Part shown: positions 1 to 7,687 of the stretch, piece after piece
Layout of the letters: each line of letters opens with the position of its first letter
Numbering within the stretch: position 1 is the first letter of the stretch
NCBI GenBank assembly: GCA_963765745.1
Contig: CAVXXM010000011.1
Span: 1 to 64,000, forward strand
Direction: 5' to 3'
Length of the DNA: 64,000 nucleotides
Source of the DNA: JAHFPN01 sp963765745
GTDB lineage: Bacteria; Pseudomonadota; Alphaproteobacteria; Rhizobiales; Xanthobacteraceae
Notes under the pieces: generated by a model
What the model was told of the DNA's origin: nothing
Database searches by the model: none
What the model saw: only the letters and a program-made list of their open reading frames with translations
Made by a program: the position numbers and the translations under genes

Positions 1-568
1 ACCGCATGGTCGTATTTCAGCAAGGTGCGCTGTTCCCGTGGAAGACTGTTTTGTGGAACGTGACCTGCGGCCCCATCCAGCAGGGCAAGTTGAGCAGCAA
101 AGAGGCCGAATTCCAAGGCCGCGAGCTGCTCTCGCGCGTCGGCCTCAAGGGGATCGAGCAACAGTATCCGGGCGAACCCCGGTGGGATGAAGCGACGCGT
201 TGAGATCGTGCGCGCGCTGATGAATGACCCAAAGGTGCTATTGCTCGACGAGCCATTCCTGCGCGCTCGATGCACTGACAAAGAGTGTGGTGCAGGAGTA
301 TCTACTTGAGCTCTATGACCTAACACCCAAGACGGTGTTTTTCATTACCCACGATGTCGAGGAGGCAGTGTTCCTCGCCGACCGGGTGGTGGTGATGACA
401 ACGCGACCAGGCAGGGTGCTCAAGATCGTCGACGTTGAGATCGCGCGGCCCCGCGACTATCGCGTACTGACCACACCGAAATTTCTCAAGCTCGAAAACG
501 AGGTACGAGCGGCAATTTACGATGAAGCACGCAAGGCCTTTGAAGCCGGTGAACGGGAGCTTGCGTAA
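1..568 (+). CDS. ABC transporter ATP-binding protein, NitT/TauT type (5'-partial, two frameshifts)
   Basis: This is the C-terminal two thirds of a cytoplasmic ATPase that would power an importer of the nitrate/sulfonate/taurine class. The start and the Walker A motif lie before the window. Visible in order are the Q-loop (VVFQQGALFPW), the remains of the signature region, Walker B (LLLDEP), and the H-loop (FFITHDVEEA). Two frame changes interrupt it: near 178-186, where the LSGGM signature should be, and near 264-266, where removing one T restores DEPFRALDAL. With both corrected it is a normal family member. It is followed directly by its permease gene at 568 and shares a cluster with a second, different ATPase at 2634. 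The frame changes may be sequence errors or early decay. Confidence 0.8.
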
Positions 569-1393
569 TGGCTGCACCTATCGCTTCCGCCCGACCGGAG
601 ACCTTCGGAACACGCACACGGCGCTGGTTCGCGGGTTACTGGAATCTCAATTTGCTCCTGGGCTTGCCCTCGATCGGCACACTCGGACTGTTGTGGGAGT
701 TCGCGCGACTGCTCGGACTTCCTGCAATAAGCAATGTCCCCCCCGCCTTCGGAAGTGGTACGGGCTTCCGCAAGACTACTCGCCTCGGACCTCTATTGGG
801 ATGGGTGGGGGCTGAGTTCAGCCGGATCACCGCCGGTTTTCTGGCCGCGCAAATCGTCGGAATTCCGCTCGGGCTCATGATGGCGATGCATCGGGGCCTT
901 TTCGATATGACGTTCCCGGTAGTCGAGATCCTTCGTCCAATTCCACCGGTTGCTTGGATTTCGATTTCGATCATTTTTTGGCCCACGCGCGAGCTTTCCG
1001 TCGTTTTCATCGTATTTCTTGGTGCGTTTTGGATCGTGTTGCTCAACACCATCGGTGGCGCCTCCAACATCGATCCCAACTATAAGACGCGCTGCGCTTT
1101 CGCTTGGCGCGACGCCGCGCGATCTCTTCTGGCGGATCATCCTGCCCGCAACCCTCCCCTCCATCATAACGGGCATGGCGGTTGGTATGGGGATCGCTTG
1201 GGAGATGGTGGTGGCAGCAGAGATGGTCGCGGGCCGAACTGGCCTTGGCTATTTGCTTTGGCAATCTTTTGAGGTCAACGCGATCGCCCAGGTTATTGTC
1301 TGCATGGTCTCGATCGGGATTGCTGGCTATCTATCCTCTGAGATCATTCGTCTGTTTGGTGGACTTGTCGCGCCGTGGCAACGGCAGCGCTGA
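568..1393 (+). CDS. ABC transporter permease, NitT/TauT type (frameshifted)
   Basis: Inner-membrane permease of a binding-protein-dependent importer, about 274 residues once reading frames are joined. It begins one base before the end of the ATPase stop codon. The N-terminal part holds a membrane segment and, in another frame at 740-800, the family hallmark PPPSEVVRA. The EAA-type coupling motif (ALSLGATPRDLFWRIILPA) is in the third frame used. Three frame changes are needed: one extra C in the C-run at 738-744, one missing base near 800-812, and one extra A near 1083. The C-terminus ends GLVAPWQRQR at 1393. The order ATPase-permease points to one transporter; the binding protein is not visible and may lie upstream of the window. 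Confidence 0.8.
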
Positions 1394-1394
1394 A

Positions 1395-2522
1395 ATGACG
1401 ATCGGCCGATCCGCACCCATAAAAACCGCGAGTGCAGCAATCACGCGTCCCTCAATCGCGCGCGAGTTTCTATTCGAGCAATCACCTCTTGTTCTTATCA
1501 CGCTCGCGGCCGGCGTGGCTGCCGCCTATTGGCAGCACGGCTTCCTGCCGGGAGCCGAACTCGCCTTCCCGCTCGCAGGTGTGAAGGTGCCGATCTGGCA
1601 CCTGATCTGGATGGGATTTTGGACCGGCTACACTATGGCCATTGTCGGTGAAGCAGCCGGTATCTTCGCCCTGCCCTACCAGATCTCGATTTTGCAGTTC
1701 GGCAGTATCTACGTAACGCCAACGACGCAGCTCTTGACCTTTCTCAATCCGCTTGGCGCGCTCCTTGGATTCCATCGTACGCGCCAGACGAACTGGGACT
1801 TCGCGCTGTGGGTTTGTGTTGGTGGCGCCGTTGGTGCGCTAATCGGACCCTTCATCCGGTTGACGCTACTTTCCGACCCGAAGCCATTCACGATCGTTGT
1901 CGGCTTGGCGCTCGCGATCACCGGTATTCATCTGTGCATCGCTGCAGTTCGTGGGTTCCTCGTGAGCGAGGGTATCGAGGGAAAATTTGCCGCTGTCGCT
2001 CAGAGCGAGCGCACAGCTGGCCGCTCGCCATCCGGCCTGCCGGAGGATTTGCGTATTGAGACGCTTTCCAAGGGCAACGGAAGATTGACGATCGCCTATT
2101 GGGGCGAGTCCTGGACCATGCGCACACCGATCCTTTTTTTGGTCGGTTTCGGCGTTGCTATCGTTGCTTCTGCGCTAGGTGTCGGTGGAGGATTCCTGCT
2201 AGTGCCGATCTTCGCAGCATTCTATCGGCTGCCGATCTACGTACTGGTCGCAGCGTCGATTCCATTCGTGCTTTCGCTCTCAGCAGTATCTATCTTCACC
2301 TATAGCGTAATCGCGCCAGCCTTCACCGGTATCTATGTTCCGCCAGAGTGGGCATGGGGCTTGTTCGCGGCGGCAGGCGGCATCCTCGGCGCCTGGTGCG
2401 CCGCCAAGACCCAACGCTTCGTGCCGCAGCCCCTCCTCAAACTCATGCTCGGCGCGATCACTGCGGTAGCTGGTGCGCTCTACATCTTGGGCGGTTTCGT
2501 CGAACTCCCGTTCCGGATATAG
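1395..2522 (+). CDS. TauE/SafE family membrane permease
   Basis: A 375-residue integral membrane protein of the TauE/SafE (sulfite exporter / anion permease) family. The start at 1395 lies just after the permease stop, and the longer upstream extension in this frame overlaps the permease. Hydrophobic segments fall in two halves: one around residues 30-200 and one around 240-370 after a hydrophilic linker. The second half carries a glycine-rich stretch (SALGVGGGFLLVP) and the GGILGAWCAAKTQRFVP segment typical of the family C-terminus. Members move sulfite, sulfoacetate or related organic anions. Next to a sulfonate/nitrate-type ABC importer it may expel a sulfur anion released from the imported compound; that role is inference. 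Confidence 0.8.
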   Translation: MTIGRSAPIKTASAAITRPSIAREFLFEQSPLVLITLAAGVAAAYWQHGFLPGAELAFPLAGVKVPIWHLIWMGFWTGYTMAIVGEAAGIFALPYQISILQFGSIYVTPTTQLLTFLNPLGALLGFHRTRQTNWDFALWVCVGGAVGALIGPFIRLTLLSDPKPFTIVVGLALAITGIHLCIAAVRGFLVSEGIEGKFAAVAQSERTAGRSPSGLPEDLRIETLSKGNGRLTIAYWGESWTMRTPILFLVGFGVAIVASALGVGGGFLLVPIFAAFYRLPIYVLVAASIPFVLSLSAVSIFTYSVIAPAFTGIYVPPEWAWGLFAAAGGILGAWCAAKTQRFVPQPLLKLMLGAITAVAGALYILGGFVELPFRI

Positions 2523-2531
2523 GATCAACTG

Positions 2532-2627
2532 ATGCGCTTCTCGCACAGGTTCTTGCCTTATCTTCCCTTTCTCGTCCTTGCGATCGCTGCATTGGTTGCG
2601 GTGCAGCACATTTATTTTTACTGGTAG
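2532..2627 (+). CDS. Putative 31-residue single-span membrane protein
   Basis: A short open frame starts with ATG 9 bases after the TauE/SafE stop and ends 6 bases before the start of the second ATPase gene. It encodes 31 residues: a basic N-terminus (MRFSHRF), a hydrophobic core of about 18 residues rich in L, V, A and I, and an aromatic end (IYFYW). That is the pattern of a single-pass membrane microprotein. It sits exactly between two co-directional genes of one cluster, which supports translation in the operon. I recognise no named family. The function is unknown; a small transporter subunit is one possibility. Confidence 0.45.
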   Translation: MRFSHRFLPYLPFLVLAIAALVAVQHIYFYW

Positions 2628-2633
2628 GGCGTC

Positions 2634-3499
2634 ATGGCAACCGAGAGAACACGCGGCCCGGGCGAGGTGATCGTCGAGAACGTCACCAAAGCATTCGGCG
2701 ACGAGTTCGCGAGCAAGACCGTGGTGAGCGACTGCTCGTTCAAGGTGGCGCGTGGTAAGATCACAGTGCTCATCGGCCCCTCGGGCTGGGAAAGACCACA
2801 CTCATCAATCTAATTGCGGGCTACGACCGGCCGACCTCGGGCCGCATCATGCTTGACGGAGAGGCGACCGCGGGGCCCACCAGCGACCGGCTGGTAGTAT
2901 TCCAGGAAACGGCGCTCTTCCCCTGGATGAGCGTCTTGCAGAACGTGATGTATGGCCCCTCGGTGCAGCGTCATGGGACCCGACAGGAGGTCGAAGCAGA
3001 AGCCAACGCACTGCTCGCGAAATTCGGCCTCAAGGAATTCCGCGACAAGTATCCAAATCAGCTCTCAGGTGGCATGCAACGTCGCGCTGAGCTCGCGCGC
3101 GCGCTGATTAACCAGCCGCGTGTGCTGCTGATGGACGAGCCCTTCCGAGGGCTCGACGCCATGACGCGCCAGCTCATGCAGGAGTATCTCCTGCAGCTGT
3201 TTGAGGGCAGCGGGCAGACTATTTTGTTTGTTACCTCGGAGATCGACGAGGCGATACTGCTCGCTGATACGTTGGTGTTGCTCTCGCGCTCGCCGGCCTC
3301 GGCGAAGGAGGTACTTACCGTCGATCTACCGCGCCCGCGCGGCGTCTCTGTGTTTGGCTCGCCGCGCTATGCCGAACTCAAACACAAGGCGCTCTCGCTC
3401 CTTTACAAAGAAGCGGTTGAAGCCTTCGCCTCGGGTACCGGAGCAGCCGCAGACATGGTTGAAGCGTTCGAAATCCGCCATGGGGCAGGAACTTCCTGA
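2634..3499 (+). CDS. Second ABC transporter ATP-binding protein, NitT/TauT type (frameshift in Walker A)
   Basis: An ATPase of about 288 residues that differs from the one at the window start. ATG at 2634 gives MATERTRGPGEVIVENVTKAF. Walker A reads GPSGW in one frame and returns to KTTLINLIAGY in the next; one base restored near 2787 gives the normal GPSGCGKTT. The rest is intact: Q-loop VVFQETALFPW, signature LSGGMQRR, Walker B LLMDEP. The H-loop reads VTSEIDEA where ATPases of this class have VTHDxEEA, so the switch histidine is replaced by serine (codon 3236-3238). The stop overlaps the next ATG (ATGA at 3499). It may form a heterodimer with the first ATPase. Confidence 0.8.
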
Positions 3500-3876
3500 T
3501 GCAACGCGCAGCTGCGATACTGGTCATACTCAGCGTGCTTCTTGGAAGCGTGTTCGCGAATACTCAAGCGGCCGAACACGTCACAAAGCTTTCTCGACCG
3601 ATCATCGCCGAGCTCTTCGCTAAGCCGAAAGCCTTTGCCGGACGCCGCGTTGAGATTTACGGGCTCGTGATCGAAAGCAACATCACAGGCACCGAGTTCC
3701 TGTTGCAGGACGTTTCGCAGCGTCCGCTCAAGATCATCGGCGGCAAGAAGCTCAAGGCTGCTGCAGGTGATCAGCTCACGGTCGTCGGCACCATCCGTGG
3801 GCATGCAGGCGTCCCCTATCTTGTAGCAAAGCGGCTCATTCCGACTGTAGTACTAGGTGGGGGAGGATGTTGCTGA
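3499..3876 (+). CDS. Exported small protein, possible OB fold
   Basis: A 125-residue protein translationally coupled to the ATPase through the ATGA overlap. The first 25 residues form a signal peptide (AAAILVILSVLLGSVFANTQAA), so the mature part is predicted to be periplasmic or membrane-attached. The mature region (AGRRVEIYGLVIE, EFLLQDVSQRPLKIIG, GDQLTVVGTIRG) alternates short beta-strand-like runs in the way of an OB fold; this is a pattern impression only. It ends with four glycines and two cysteines (GGGGCC), an unusual tail that could bind a metal or be redox active. I do not recognise the family. Confidence 0.6.
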   Translation: MQRAAAILVILSVLLGSVFANTQAAEHVTKLSRPIIAELFAKPKAFAGRRVEIYGLVIESNITGTEFLLQDVSQRPLKIIGGKKLKAAAGDQLTVVGTIRGHAGVPYLVAKRLIPTVVLGGGGCC

Positions 3877-3880
3877 GGCC

Positions 3881-4090
3881 ATGACCCCCTCGGACGACGT
3901 CCTTTGGTGGATCATGGTCACTATAGCTGTCATGGCCGCAGGGCTGAGCGTCATGACGAACGTCCTCGACCGACGCGATAGCCTGACACCCGATCGCCGC
4001 ACGCGCTTCCTAATGCATATCGTGAGCTATGTGCTGATGACGGTCAGTATTCTCATCTTCGTTTTGCGAGGACTGCTGGGCCCGGGATGA
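3881..4090 (+). CDS. Small membrane protein, two predicted spans
   Basis: A 69-residue protein. I chose the ATG at 3881, just after the preceding stop at 3876; a GTG at 3857 would overlap the upstream gene. Two hydrophobic segments, around residues 9-26 (WWIMVTIAVMAAGLSVM) and 45-66 (MHIVSYVLMTVSILIFVLR), flank a charged loop (DRRDSLTPDRRTR). It is the last gene of the transport cluster. No family recognised. It may be a membrane partner of the exported protein before it. Confidence 0.5.
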   Translation: MTPSDDVLWWIMVTIAVMAAGLSVMTNVLDRRDSLTPDRRTRFLMHIVSYVLMTVSILIFVLRGLLGPG

Positions 4091-4283
4091 TTGATTGGCG
4101 CGTTTGGCTAGCAGTTTGCCCAGGGCAGAAACGATAACTCGAAATTGTTGCTCGCTTAGTCGCGGCTTCCGCTATTTGCAGGGAATCGATCACCCGCAAC
4201 AGGGAAATCCTCATCGGCCTGGGAATCGCCCCGCGGCTCGCACAAGCTGGTGCCTCACCGCGTGAACGAAGTGGAGTAATTCC

Positions 4284-5476
4284 ATGCCCGAAAACAAGTC
4301 GAGAAAACCCAAGCAAGTTACCCGGGACGATCTATATCGCCAGGTATGGGAAATCCCAACGAGCCGGCTGGCGGCTCAATATGGGATTTCCGGAAACGGC
4401 CTCGCCAAGATCTGTAAGCGCTTACAAATCCCGATTCCGGGACGTGGCTACTGGGCGAAAAAGGCGTCCGGTCAGAATGTCGTCCCAGGCAAATTGCCAG
4501 TGCCGGACCGAGAGACACCGCTTGAGGTGACCATCACGCCGACACCACCTCCTGCGCAGCCCCCAACACTTCCGCCCGAACTGGAGCAGCAGCTTGCGGC
4601 GGCCCGAAAGGAGACAGCCGATATTGTTGTTCCCGAGAGACTGACGCGGCCCCATTCAGTGATCGCCGGATGGCTGGCTGAACACGATAAGCGAAAGCAG
4701 GATCCGTGGCTGAGGCAACATTCAAAGGTGCCGGAGTTCACAATCATTGAGCGGCGTCGGCATCGAATTCTGGACACGCTTTTTAAGACTCTTGAGCGGC
4801 ATGGTTTCACGTCAAAGCAGGTGAATATCGACATCACGAGGTTTTCCTGGAGATTCACGGAGAGCGGGTCGAATTCGATCTAAGGGAAAAATATCGCCAG
4901 ATTAGGAAAGAGCTCACAGCTGAGGAAAAGCGATGGAATACCTACAGCAAGTGGAGGCAGGAGAAGCAGCCGACCGGTCAGCTCGTATTCACGATCAAGA
5001 CTCACCTTTCAGCAGGTCTCAAACACGAATGGATCGATAAGCCAGACAATTCGGTCGAACGACAACTTCCCGAAATTATCGCCGTCCTATTGCTTGCCGA
5101 CCCAATACTTCAGGAGCGTCGACGGCAGAGACGAGAGACTGAGCACCGAAGGCTAGAGGACGAGCGTAAACGTTACGAGGAGCGACAAAGTCGCTTGCTA
5201 GACCGCAGTCGCTGGCACCGCCTCGTCGAGCTTGCACATGAATGGCAAGATGCAGAGGCGATACGTCGGTTCTTGGCAGCCCTGGCGGAGAGACCATTCG
5301 CAAACGATGCTCAAATCGGCCAAAACTCCCTGGCCGAATGGCTCGAATGGGCAGACGAGCACGTCAATTTGAGCGATCCTTTAGTGTCCGGGCCTGAGGC
5401 TGTCTTTCAAAAATTATTGGAGGTTGAGCCTTGGACATATCGGGATTTCGATAGGAACGTGGAGTTCGACGAGTAG
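4284..5476 (+). CDS. HTH-containing hypothetical protein (frameshifted)
   Basis: A conserved hypothetical protein of about 397 residues once one missing base near 4833-4838 is restored. The N-terminus is a recognisable helix-turn-helix-like block: TRDDLYRQVWEIPTSRLA, then YGISGNGLAKICKRLQIPIP, then GRGYWAKK. The same block occurs in a family of uncharacterised proteobacterial proteins, which I recall as often lying in accessory DNA. The middle holds a proline-rich linker (TPTPPPAQPPTLPPE). The C-terminal half, read in the other frame up to the stop at 5476, contains a long charged helix rich in E, R and Q (QERRRQRRETEHRRLEDERK). Function is unknown; the HTH suggests DNA binding. Its lower GC content and position beside a mobile element fit an acquired gene. 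Confidence 0.6.
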
Positions 5477-5582
5477 TGCAAGTAGCTGCAGCGGGGGGAT
5501 TGCAAGGGCGCCGCACTGGCTTTGATCCGACGCAGTCTGCACTCCCGTATTGGCCGCTTTTGGCACTGAACGGACTCGCGTA

Positions 5583-5834
5583 CTAGGCCATTCCGCCAAC
5601 GAAGCCCTCGTTTTTATCGTCGTGGGTGAGCGAGATGCGCACATCACCACGGCAGAATCTGTTCGAGCATTTCAGGCTTCGCTCGACCTCGTCCAGATAG
5701 GCGTGCTCCAATTCCGGCCGCTTAAGCAGCACCGCTTGGGTCTCGTAGCGGGATAGCCCACAGCTCTTGCAAACGACCTCGATCGCCGTCTTCGCGTCGA
5801 GGTCGGAGAGCTTCAGGTCGGTCTTCCAGTTCAC
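5583..5834 (-). CDS. Small zinc-ribbon-like protein coupled to a polymerase remnant
   Basis: An 83-residue protein. The best start is the GTG at 5834, which overlaps the stop codon of the upstream Y-family polymerase remnant (GTGA), so the two were translated as a pair; a longer in-frame extension to 5909 lies inside that gene. The sequence contains CKSCG (residues about 24-28) and CSNRFC (about 58-63), four cysteines spaced like a zinc ribbon, and ends with HDDKNEGFVGGMA. I recall similar small proteins beside Y-family polymerase genes in Rhizobiales. The function is unknown; the context suggests lesion bypass or an accessory element. Confidence 0.55.
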   Translation of the reverse strand: MNWKTDLKLSDLDAKTAIEVVCKSCGLSRYETQAVLLKRPELEHAYLDEVERSLKCSNRFCRGDVRISLTHDDKNEGFVGGMA

Positions 5835-6338
5835 CAGGAATCCTCTGCGCGAGGGATGCGCGTGTAACTGATCTTTGCCCCGGCGTAGCCGCCCGGAGGC
5901 GGCACCCACGGACCGATGCTGACGAGCGTCTTTCCGTACTTCCGATTGAGTGCGTCGATGGCCGCAGTCACGCGCTCCCAGCGCTGCCGGGTCCGATCGT
6001 CGTCGAGCAGGATGTCGAGCTGCCGCTCGCTCGAGCGGGTGAGATCAAGCAAGGTGACGCGGAGCCGGAGTATCCGCGCCCGGCGCGAGATCGCCGCCTC
6101 GCATCGGCCCACATGCGTTCGAGTGCGGACAGGACGGCGTGGTCGTCGTGGACCGCCGGGAGCCACGCGCTGCTGGACCACGAGTTCTCGCGGATGATCT
6201 CAAGCCACAACCAGAGGCGGCCTGCGTTCCAGCCGTCGCGCCGCATGCGCCGTGCGGCTTTCACGAGCAGGAGGCGCGAAGCGGATTTGGCGTGATCGAT
6301 CGTTCGATAGTCGGGCGGCAGGACGCGACCGTGCCCGC
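5831..6338 (-). pseudogene. C-terminal remnant of a Y-family DNA polymerase (DinB/UmuC/ImuB-like)
   Basis: About 168 codons of the C-terminal part of an error-prone Y-family polymerase remain. Reading from the high-coordinate end gives HGRVLPPDYRTIDHAK, VKAARRMRRDGWNAG and AVHDDHAVLSALERMWADA in one frame. After a frame change near 6095-6110 it gives RLRVTLLDLTRSSERQLD, NRKYGKTLVSIGPW and GAKISYTRIPRAED. The reading frame is cut off at the left inverted repeat of the insertion sequence (6339), and the catalytic palm with its acidic residues is not present on the far side of that element. The gene is therefore truncated and dead. Its stop overlaps the start of the small zinc-ribbon gene. Confidence 0.65.
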
Positions 6339-7434
6339 TGTGTGTACCGAAAACCTAAACCCGGACATAATGGTGATGAAGTCCGCCAAGGATCGGGCGT
6401 GAATTGATGATTCCGGTCCGCTGAACCGGGCGAGAGACCGGCGCATCTTTGTCCAATGACCGGTGCGTTCTGATGTCATTGTAATAGCGAGCATAGGCTC
6501 GCAGGATCCGGCGCAGATGCGCCTCGCCCAAGACGATGAAATGGTCCACACACTCGCGCCGGATCGATCCGATCAGCCGTTCGGCAAAGCCATTCTGCCA
6601 AGGCGAGGCCGGTGCAGTAGGCTTGTCCCGGATGCCCATGGCGCGCAATCGGCGTGTGACGACGGCGCCATAGATCCGATCCCGATCGCGGATGAGGTAG
6701 CGCGGAGCCTCATTCCAAGGGAATGCCTCGGTTAGCTGGCGTGCAATCCATTCCGCCGTCGGGTTTGTTGTGACGTTGATCCAGACCAGGTCTCTGCGGT
6801 CCAGCCGAACGATGACGAAGGCATAGAGCAGGTCGAAGCCAATGGTCGGGACAACGAACAGGTCCATGGCGGCAATGTCCGGCGCGTGGTTACGCAGAAA
6901 GGTGCGCCATCCCTGGCTTGGCGGCCCACGTCGCTTGACCATGTACTTGGCGACGCTCGACTGCGCGACTTCAAACCCGAGCTTGAGCAGTTCGCCGTGG
7001 ATGCGCGGCGCTCCCCAAAGCGGGTTCTCGATGCTCATCCGCCGGATCAGCGCACGGAGGTCCGTCTCGATCTGCGGTCGCCCTCCCCGTGGGCGCGATT
7101 TCCAACGCCAGTAGCAGCGAAAGCCGGCCCGATGCCAACGCACGAGCGTCTCGGGCCGGATGATCGTGAGGACCTGCAGGATCGACGGAAACCAGCGATA
7201 CAGCTGGATAAAGAACCAGCGATCGTTGTTCGTGAGCCGGACCCGGCCCTGCACCTTGCGCCGCAAAACGATCAACTGATGTCGGAGCGCCGCATTCTCG
7301 GCTTCAAGCCGGCTCTTCGACTTGAATGGCGCGGCCAAGACGGCCAGGACGAAACAGAGCAGCGCGATCATGGTGCGCTGACGTTAGGCGATTCCTTCGG
7401 CTAATCAATGCGGATGAGGTTTTCGGTACACACA
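6339..7434 (-). mobile_element. Insertion sequence of about 1.1 kb with 18-bp perfect terminal inverted repeats
   Basis: The ends are TGTGTGTACCGAAAACCT at 6339-6356 and its exact reverse complement at 7417-7434. The element carries one DDE transposase gene on the minus strand, whose stop codon lies inside the left repeat. The left end interrupts a Y-family polymerase gene. The right end abuts a degenerate copy of the tRNA-Ser 3' end. I see no clear target-site duplication in the flanks (CCCGC on the left, CCCAG on the right), and the missing half of the polymerase is not on the right side, so a deletion or rearrangement followed insertion. Confidence 0.8.
6355..7371 (-). CDS. DDE transposase with integrase core (IS481/IS3-like, family uncertain)
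   Basis: A 338-residue transposase with intact reading frame. The N-terminus is hydrophobic then helical (ENAALRHQLIVLRRKV). It is followed by an HTH-like region, a conserved block (NPLWGAPRIHGELLKLGF), and the retroviral-integrase-type catalytic domain. The three acidic residues can be placed in AAMDLFVVP, LIRDRDRIYG and NGFAERLIGS. The gene fills nearly the whole element between the inverted repeats. It would catalyse cut or copy transfer of the element using a bound divalent metal. Because the frame is intact the element could still be active. The assignment to a named IS family is not settled by reading alone. Confidence 0.8.
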   Translation of the reverse strand: MIALLCFVLAVLAAPFKSKSRLEAENAALRHQLIVLRRKVQGRVRLTNNDRWFFIQLYRWFPSILQVLTIIRPETLVRWHRAGFRCYWRWKSRPRGGRPQIETDLRALIRRMSIENPLWGAPRIHGELLKLGFEVAQSSVAKYMVKRRGPPSQGWRTFLRNHAPDIAAMDLFVVPTIGFDLLYAFVIVRLDRRDLVWINVTTNPTAEWIARQLTEAFPWNEAPRYLIRDRDRIYGAVVTRRLRAMGIRDKPTAPASPWQNGFAERLIGSIRRECVDHFIVLGEAHLRRILRAYARYYNDIRTHRSLDKDAPVSRPVQRTGIINSRPILGGLHHHYVRV

Positions 7435-7435
7435 C

Positions 7436-7500
7436 CCCAGGATTCTCTGGGCAGAGAAAGACTACGTGGCGGAGAGGATGGGAATCGAACTCGCGGTTCG
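7436..7500 (-). repeat. Degenerate copy of the tRNA-Ser 3' end and its terminator (putative att site)
   Basis: This 65-base stretch matches 10037-10101 without gaps, with 8 mismatches by my count. It comprises the terminator-like hairpin (CCCAGGATTCTCTGGG on the plus strand) plus the CCA, acceptor and T-arm part of a tRNA-Ser, read on the minus strand. The rest of the tRNA is absent, so this is not a working gene. The repeat has the same orientation as the intact tRNA 2.6 kb away, as expected for direct repeats left by integration at the 3' end of a tRNA gene. Confidence 0.65.
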
Positions 7501-7687
7501 CTTCTCAAAAAATGCCTTTGAAATGTCGGGGGAATTTCGCCTGATCATGCCGAAAATGGCCTCCAGAGAATCCCTCGCGAGAAAGGTGCAAAATTCTCCC
7601 TTGCACCCGACGTCCTCTTGTCTGGCCATGTCCGCTTCTGGCCCAGATGCGAAGTGTCTGAAGCAATAGCGCGAGGCGTCGCATCGG

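Noticed and set aside
7436..7500. A second functional tRNA-Ser gene
   Set aside because: Only the 3' part is present; no anticodon arm or D-arm can be found beyond 7500.
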